Positions 59,129 to 64,000 of a stretch of 64,000 bases of DNA are shown here, one piece after another; position 1 is the stretch's first letter; every line of letters begins with the position of its first letter. Source of the stretch: Phoronis australis (lineage: Eukaryota > Phoronida > Phoronidae); assembly GCA_002633005.1 (NCBI GenBank), contig NMRA01000577.1, positions 124,001 to 188,000 of the forward strand. Reading direction: 5' to 3'. The translations under genes were made by a program, and so were the position numbers. The notes below the pieces were generated by a model. That model did not search any database, was not told the DNA's origin, and saw nothing but the letters and a program-made list of their open reading frames with translations.

Positions 59129-61968
59129 GCTGTAGGTGGTGTTTCTAGTAATCGACCAGTTAACGAACTAGTCTTGCGAAATGGTGTTTAGTGCAAGCGC
59201 ATTAATAATTTGTGTGTCATTGGGTCGGAAATCAGGTTGTATCATTCTCTAGAAAAGTACATTTCGAATGTATCCCCATAAAAGATCAGTCATGAAATTT
59301 CCGTGGTCGAGTTTTCATATTTAGTTCTCTTGCGGGCGCATGATTATAAAATGCCCTTTTGATTGGTGGATTTCTTTTTTTGGTCACCAAAAGTAAAAAA
59401 ACTCCGAGTCCTTTATCCATCATACTTATGCATATAAATAGCAATTTTGCCAAGGAACCGAGAGTGACATACAAAGAATAAATGCACACAACACAGAACA
59501 GAGACCAACAACACCAAAAGAGAGATTTAAAGACATCAGCGACATCTTGCTACGAATTTTAAACTACCGCTAAATTTACAACGCAATTTCCAAGGCAGCA
59601 AATTTGAAGATCCGCCTGCTTTATGACTCTTCTATCCATGTGGTTAGCAAGCTGTGGCAGTATTTTTTTAAAAATTTTCGATATAGTCTTCGCTTTATTT
59701 CGGCATAATGTCTCTAGGACTAAAAGTCGCACTTTGCTGAATTTAGCATGTCGTCACAAAATGTCCATAGCAACACTTAAAAGACGTAAAACAAATAATC
59801 CTAATAATTAAAACATCACAAAATCAGCCCTGTCTTCTGACAAAAATCTCTATACACTATCCGTGACAAATCAGCACCCAATAGTAAAACTGCTTACCGA
59901 CTCATATCACAAAGTTCTTAATTCGTTGTCAAATCCGTTGATTTTGACATCAGTGCAAAGCCAACAACAATATCCGATCAGAGACTGGTACCAACTGATC
60001 CAGTGTGCACTGGCGCTAAACCGCCTAACCTTACGCCACGCGGTTCGACTCCTCCCTAAGTCAATAACCCCCGGATTTTTGCTGAGAGAAGCTTGTGGAC
60101 GAACGTTGCAAGCGTTAGTTTTATTGTTTTTACCAAATTCAAATATCGAAGAAGCTCAGGTGGTCGTAGCAGGTTTCTTGAATTATCATATCCTGTTTCT
60201 TGTTAGCTCGACGCCTGCCGTCCAGATGTTCGTCTGCTATACTTTAACTCTCCATTGCGTCCATTCATCTGCGAATGGATCCGGGCGCAACAGTCACGTG
60301 CCCCGCCGGAGCACACAGAGGCGAATTTATGGGGGAATTTATTTCGCGTTCTGCTGAAAGGAGTTTCCCGCGGCATTTCATGAACTGTAATGGCGTAGTT
60401 TACTTAGTTGCCAATTTGGCAAATATAGAGAAATGTATTCATGAGTATTGACCATTCACTCTGATGTGGCCATTCAGTGAAATTGATAACAAAGTACTGT
60501 TTAGAAATTGAATAAACCACGGCGAACACACGTAAAAAGGTTTAGATGTCCTTCTGTTCAATAGCTTCAACTAGCATTATAGCTATTAATGGTTAAATAC
60601 TCATCGGGAAGCGACGAGATCTTTGGGGAATGTGGGTGTATGTATAACCTCGTTATGACTGAACCAAGGCGTCCATTGGAATAGATTAGAAAATTCGATT
60701 ATTTACCGTTAGGTGTTTCAGTTCAAAGTACCTCGAAATGAGAACAGATTACGGCCAAGTCTTCGAAAGGTTATATTTGAATATGAAACTAAAATCATGT
60801 TTCTATTTCACATGCAAGTAGTGTAAAAATGCTGCGCAGTCCTAAGAAGACTGTAATATTATCCAACAGTACGCATCGGTGCCCGGTGCAAGTGTGTATC
60901 AACCAAGCATGGTACACTGGGTCGATTCAAAACATTTCCAAAATGTCATGGATAAATCAATGTCCGTTAACGACATTTCACATCACCAGTGTTCAACCGA
61001 AAGTTCCTAAGGTGCAGAACTGTGATTGGCGCTCTATCAAGGAGTTGGTGCGTTTTTGTACCTCTTCAAACTAAAATGGGCTACAAGTCAAGGTCGTCTG
61101 TGAAAAAAGCTGTTCCGTTATACAATCCAAATACAACAGAGCTAAATGAAACAGACACAATTTCAATTTTGAATGAAATATGCGATTTCCATTAAATTTC
61201 TTCCAGAAACTGATTCCAGCCGAGTGCTGTTCCGGCTCTTTTCCGGCTTGCGTAGTTTTCAAGTCGACAACAAAGAAATTTTAAAGTATTTAAATAAATT
61301 GTGGCGACTCCTATGGCCCGGCCTATAGAGCATACATGGTTACATGAACGGTTAAGAAAATGTGAGAATGTGAACGTGCAGAAAGGGGTCTCCTACGTCG
61401 TTGTATTTTACAAGTATGTTTATTTTGCAAAACGTTAAGCAGGCGGTTAGAAAGTGCGTGTTAACGTGTGGCAAATCTTGGTCAAATGTGATTTTTCATT
61501 TCACTGAAATCTTGTTGTAATTGAATTTGAGTATACTAATGTCATGTCTATTGGATTAACTGAATGTGTGTTACTGCGGAAATTTTGCTTTAAATGTAGT
61601 TGTGCAAAATAGGCCTACGGCTCCGTCCCCTGCTTTCCATTATGCGTATCAAAAGTAAATGCTTTTCAATCCACTCTGAGTTAAGCTCCGAAATGAAAAA
61701 AATGAAGTTGTATACTAGAGCCTAAAAATTCCAAAAGATCTTGGCATCCATAAAAGTTACTCTCGATACGTACTGACCGTACAATATCTGTTGAAATGCC
61801 CAAGGTTCAGTGGCGTACCTGGGAATTTTTTCCCTCGGGGCGGAAAATAATGGTATCCAGGCCCGTAGTAAGATAAAGCTTATTGAGTACAGACGTTTGC
61901 ATGACGATTGTCACAAATTTCTGAGTTATATTTCCGCGATCATCACCAAATTCCTCTGACTCCCCACT

Positions 61969-62573
61969 GTACCTTTCTGCGCGTTGACATATTCTTGATC
62001 AACGCGTAGTTTTGCCCAGTCAACGCATAGTTTTACTTAATCAACACGTAGTTTTACTTAACCAACGCGTACTTTTAGTTCTTAAAAGATCATCCTTCTG
62101 CTTTTAATCAACGCGCACTTTTGCTTAAACGCGTAGTATCGTTTAATCAACGCGCACTATAACGTATAGCCCAATCATGCCGGTGCTCTCAAATCTCAAA
62201 TTAGCGGAAGACATCCTTCATGGGTATATGGCAACTTTTAAGGAATGTTGCAGATTATGACTGCAAACTTGTCTTTGATTGGCCATAATGAATTCATAAT
62301 TCAGTGCCTTGATTAAGTAAAACTACGCGTGGATTAAGCACATTTCAGCGCGCAAAAAGATACTCGTCTAAGAACCCTTTGGCACTTTATACTATATGAA
62401 CTGATTTAAAGTAGGCGTCGTCGATTAAGTAAAAGTAGGCGTCGATTAAGCAAAAGTGTGCGTTGAACAAAAGCAGAACGATGGTCGTTTAAGAACTAAA
62501 AGCTCGCATAAGTATGCATTGATTAAGCAAAAGTACGCGTAGATTAAGCACATTTTTACGTGCAGAAAGGTAC
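61969..62573. mobile_element. Foldback element built from short tandem units
   Basis: The left half has repeated units such as AATCAACGCGTAGTTTTACTT-like 20-24mers and starts GTACCTTTCTGCGCG. The right half has the inverted units (GATTAAGCAAAAGTACGCG) and ends GCAGAAAGGTAC. A block with GATTAAGCACATTT and TAAGAACCCTTTGG also occurs twice directly within the right half. There is no coding content. Confidence 0.65.
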
Positions 62574-64000
62574 TCGTTTAAGAACCCTTTGGTGCTCCAT
62601 AGCTTACTGAAGGCACAGAATTGTTAAATCTACGCGATGAAATGGTCATAGTACGAAGGATAAGCATCTTACGGTACACGTGCCTATAATTAGTACGCGT
62701 ACTTCATTTCGGTATGCGTACTGAATTGTGTTCAGACAAAGGTTACGCGCGTATAGGATCAAGAAGGCTCCCCAGAATCTTACTAATAGTAAATGGCTCC
62801 TATCGATCAACTGGAATTCGTTGGTGCCATAACACTCTTGTAGGGTTAGGGTATGCGCACTGCTTATAGATACCTGTACTATAATATTTTAAACAGTTTT
62901 CGTCAAATGACGGTTTGTGTGCACAGAATGGCCAAATCTGCGCGTTTATTAAGCACATTTTAAATCGTAGAAAGTAAACAGCTTCAGGCCGCTTTGGCGC
63001 TTCATACAAATTTGTCTCGACTGCCAGACCAAAACAATACTAATATAGCACACCATAATTCTAAGAAGTTAGGACGAAACGGTCAACCAAATGTTCGATA
63101 CCACTTCACATTCTGAACACTCGAATTATGTCTCCGAGTTGTTTCATGCCTGTGCACATGCGAACTTTAATCGGAACAGCAAATGAAGAATTTGTTCAAC
63201 TGACGGTTTAACATCATGACTATCAGCCCAGAAATGGCAGGTTAGGGGTATCCTGGGACATACGACAAGAGAGTCACATGACTTGCTGTAACAATTGAAG
63301 TACGCACATGCGCAGATATGAAGCATCTCAGAGGGATAATTTTAGGCTACGTCCTTCTGGATGTCCACTATCATCAGTGTTCGCCCGAGAATACGTTTGT
63401 GCTTCAATCAGCGCAATTAAGCTAAGGAAAGTGCATATTGAGTTATTGAGTCACTTTGGATAACATGTAAGAATAAGATCAAAGAAATTATCGGTTTCAT
63501 TTCTTTTTTACATGTTCCTGTATTTCCATAGATAAATGCACCACCTGCTTTGTCTCATTTTTCAATATAATTTATGCGTAGTTCTGTTCTAGTGTATGAT
63601 TTCTGGACTGTTTTCACGGATTCCAAGAAATTAAAATTAACCCAAAAATTGTGTATCGGTCTACAGGGTTTGGAAGTGTCGGACGAACATTGTTATCAAA
63701 GTGTTGAAATAAACCCATGGTCAATATGTAGTACTTTTCGATATTGTCACCTCAGTTTAGCGAGATGCAAGTATTTCCCGAAGATATCAAACCGAATGTC
63801 AGTAATGTATTTGTAAGGAATGCTTAAATATCTGCACATACCAACTACAGAGAAAGCTAGCTATCTAAATTCTCAAAAAATCAATATCCAGTGAAAACTT
63901 TAATTGGCACAATGGGGTCTTTCAATGCAAGGGAATTTAGAGTTTTGCGTGTTTTTAAGGACTCACCATAACTTAAACTATCTTGCTGTGTTTGACAGAC

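Larger units (their letters stand above)
48897..64000. other. Gene-poor region
   Basis: I recognise no gene in these 15 kb. Only the upstream non-coding part of the ASMT-like gene is expected at its left edge. Contents seen: a LINE remnant at 50390-50865, palindromes at 52150-52190 and 53464-53498, a contig-overlap duplication around the N at 58646, a TATA-like TATAAATAG at 59438-59446 without a recognisable gene, a CAGTGGCGTACCTGGG-type transposon end at 61809-61824 and a foldback element at 61969-62573. The longest open frame (59863-60357, 164 codons) has no recognisable domain and is within chance for AT-rich DNA. Confidence 0.5.

Noticed and set aside
59438-59446. TATA box (TATAAATAG)
   Set aside because: The motif is good, but no gene, initiator or conserved downstream frame follows, so a promoter call is not supported.
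59863-60357. 164-codon plus-strand open frame in the gene-poor region
   Set aside because: No recognisable domain, splice context or upstream promoter was found. The length is within chance for this much AT-rich DNA.

Overview
This is nuclear DNA from an invertebrate-type metazoan. Coding sequence is split by GT-AG introns, intergenic space is AT-rich and full of short inverted-repeat transposons, and the recognisable proteins are animal ones: the 28S rRNA methyltransferase ZCCHC4, an acetylserotonin O-methyltransferase-like enzyme and a JmjC/cupin-like oxygenase. I cannot name the species. A marine invertebrate draft genome with high heterozygosity would fit, because four of the five single-N contig joins are flanked by near-identical direct copies of the same sequence.

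Layout. About 0.5-7.3 kb (+): the 3' part of a gene for a Ser/Pro-rich protein with NPF and acidic dileucine motifs. 10.05-21.1 kb (-): a complete 11-exon ZCCHC4 gene, convergent with the first, whose first two exons appear twice because of an unmerged contig overlap. 21.1-25.9 kb: intergenic, with an inverted pair of one MITE family and several other elements. 25.95-28.45 kb (+): a complete 4-exon gene for a JmjC/cupin-like Fe(II)/2-oxoglutarate oxygenase with an N-terminal hydrophobic segment. 29.05-38.66 kb (+): a gene I do not recognise. It joins one of two alternative acidic first exons to two consecutive exons that each carry the same seven-cysteine module followed by a very basic Lys/Arg/Ser tail. 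The first-exon region lies between two arms of a diverged inverted duplication. 38.7-43.1 kb: intergenic. 43.1-48.9 kb (-): a complete 7-coding-exon ASMT-like gene. 48.9-64 kb: no convincing gene, only a LINE remnant, a duplicated contig overlap and a 0.6 kb foldback element.

The genes do not form an operon or an obvious pathway. The best candidate for something undescribed is the duplicated cysteine-module/basic-tail protein with paired first exons. Exon phases agree across every join I propose, which is the main evidence for the models; none has transcript support here.
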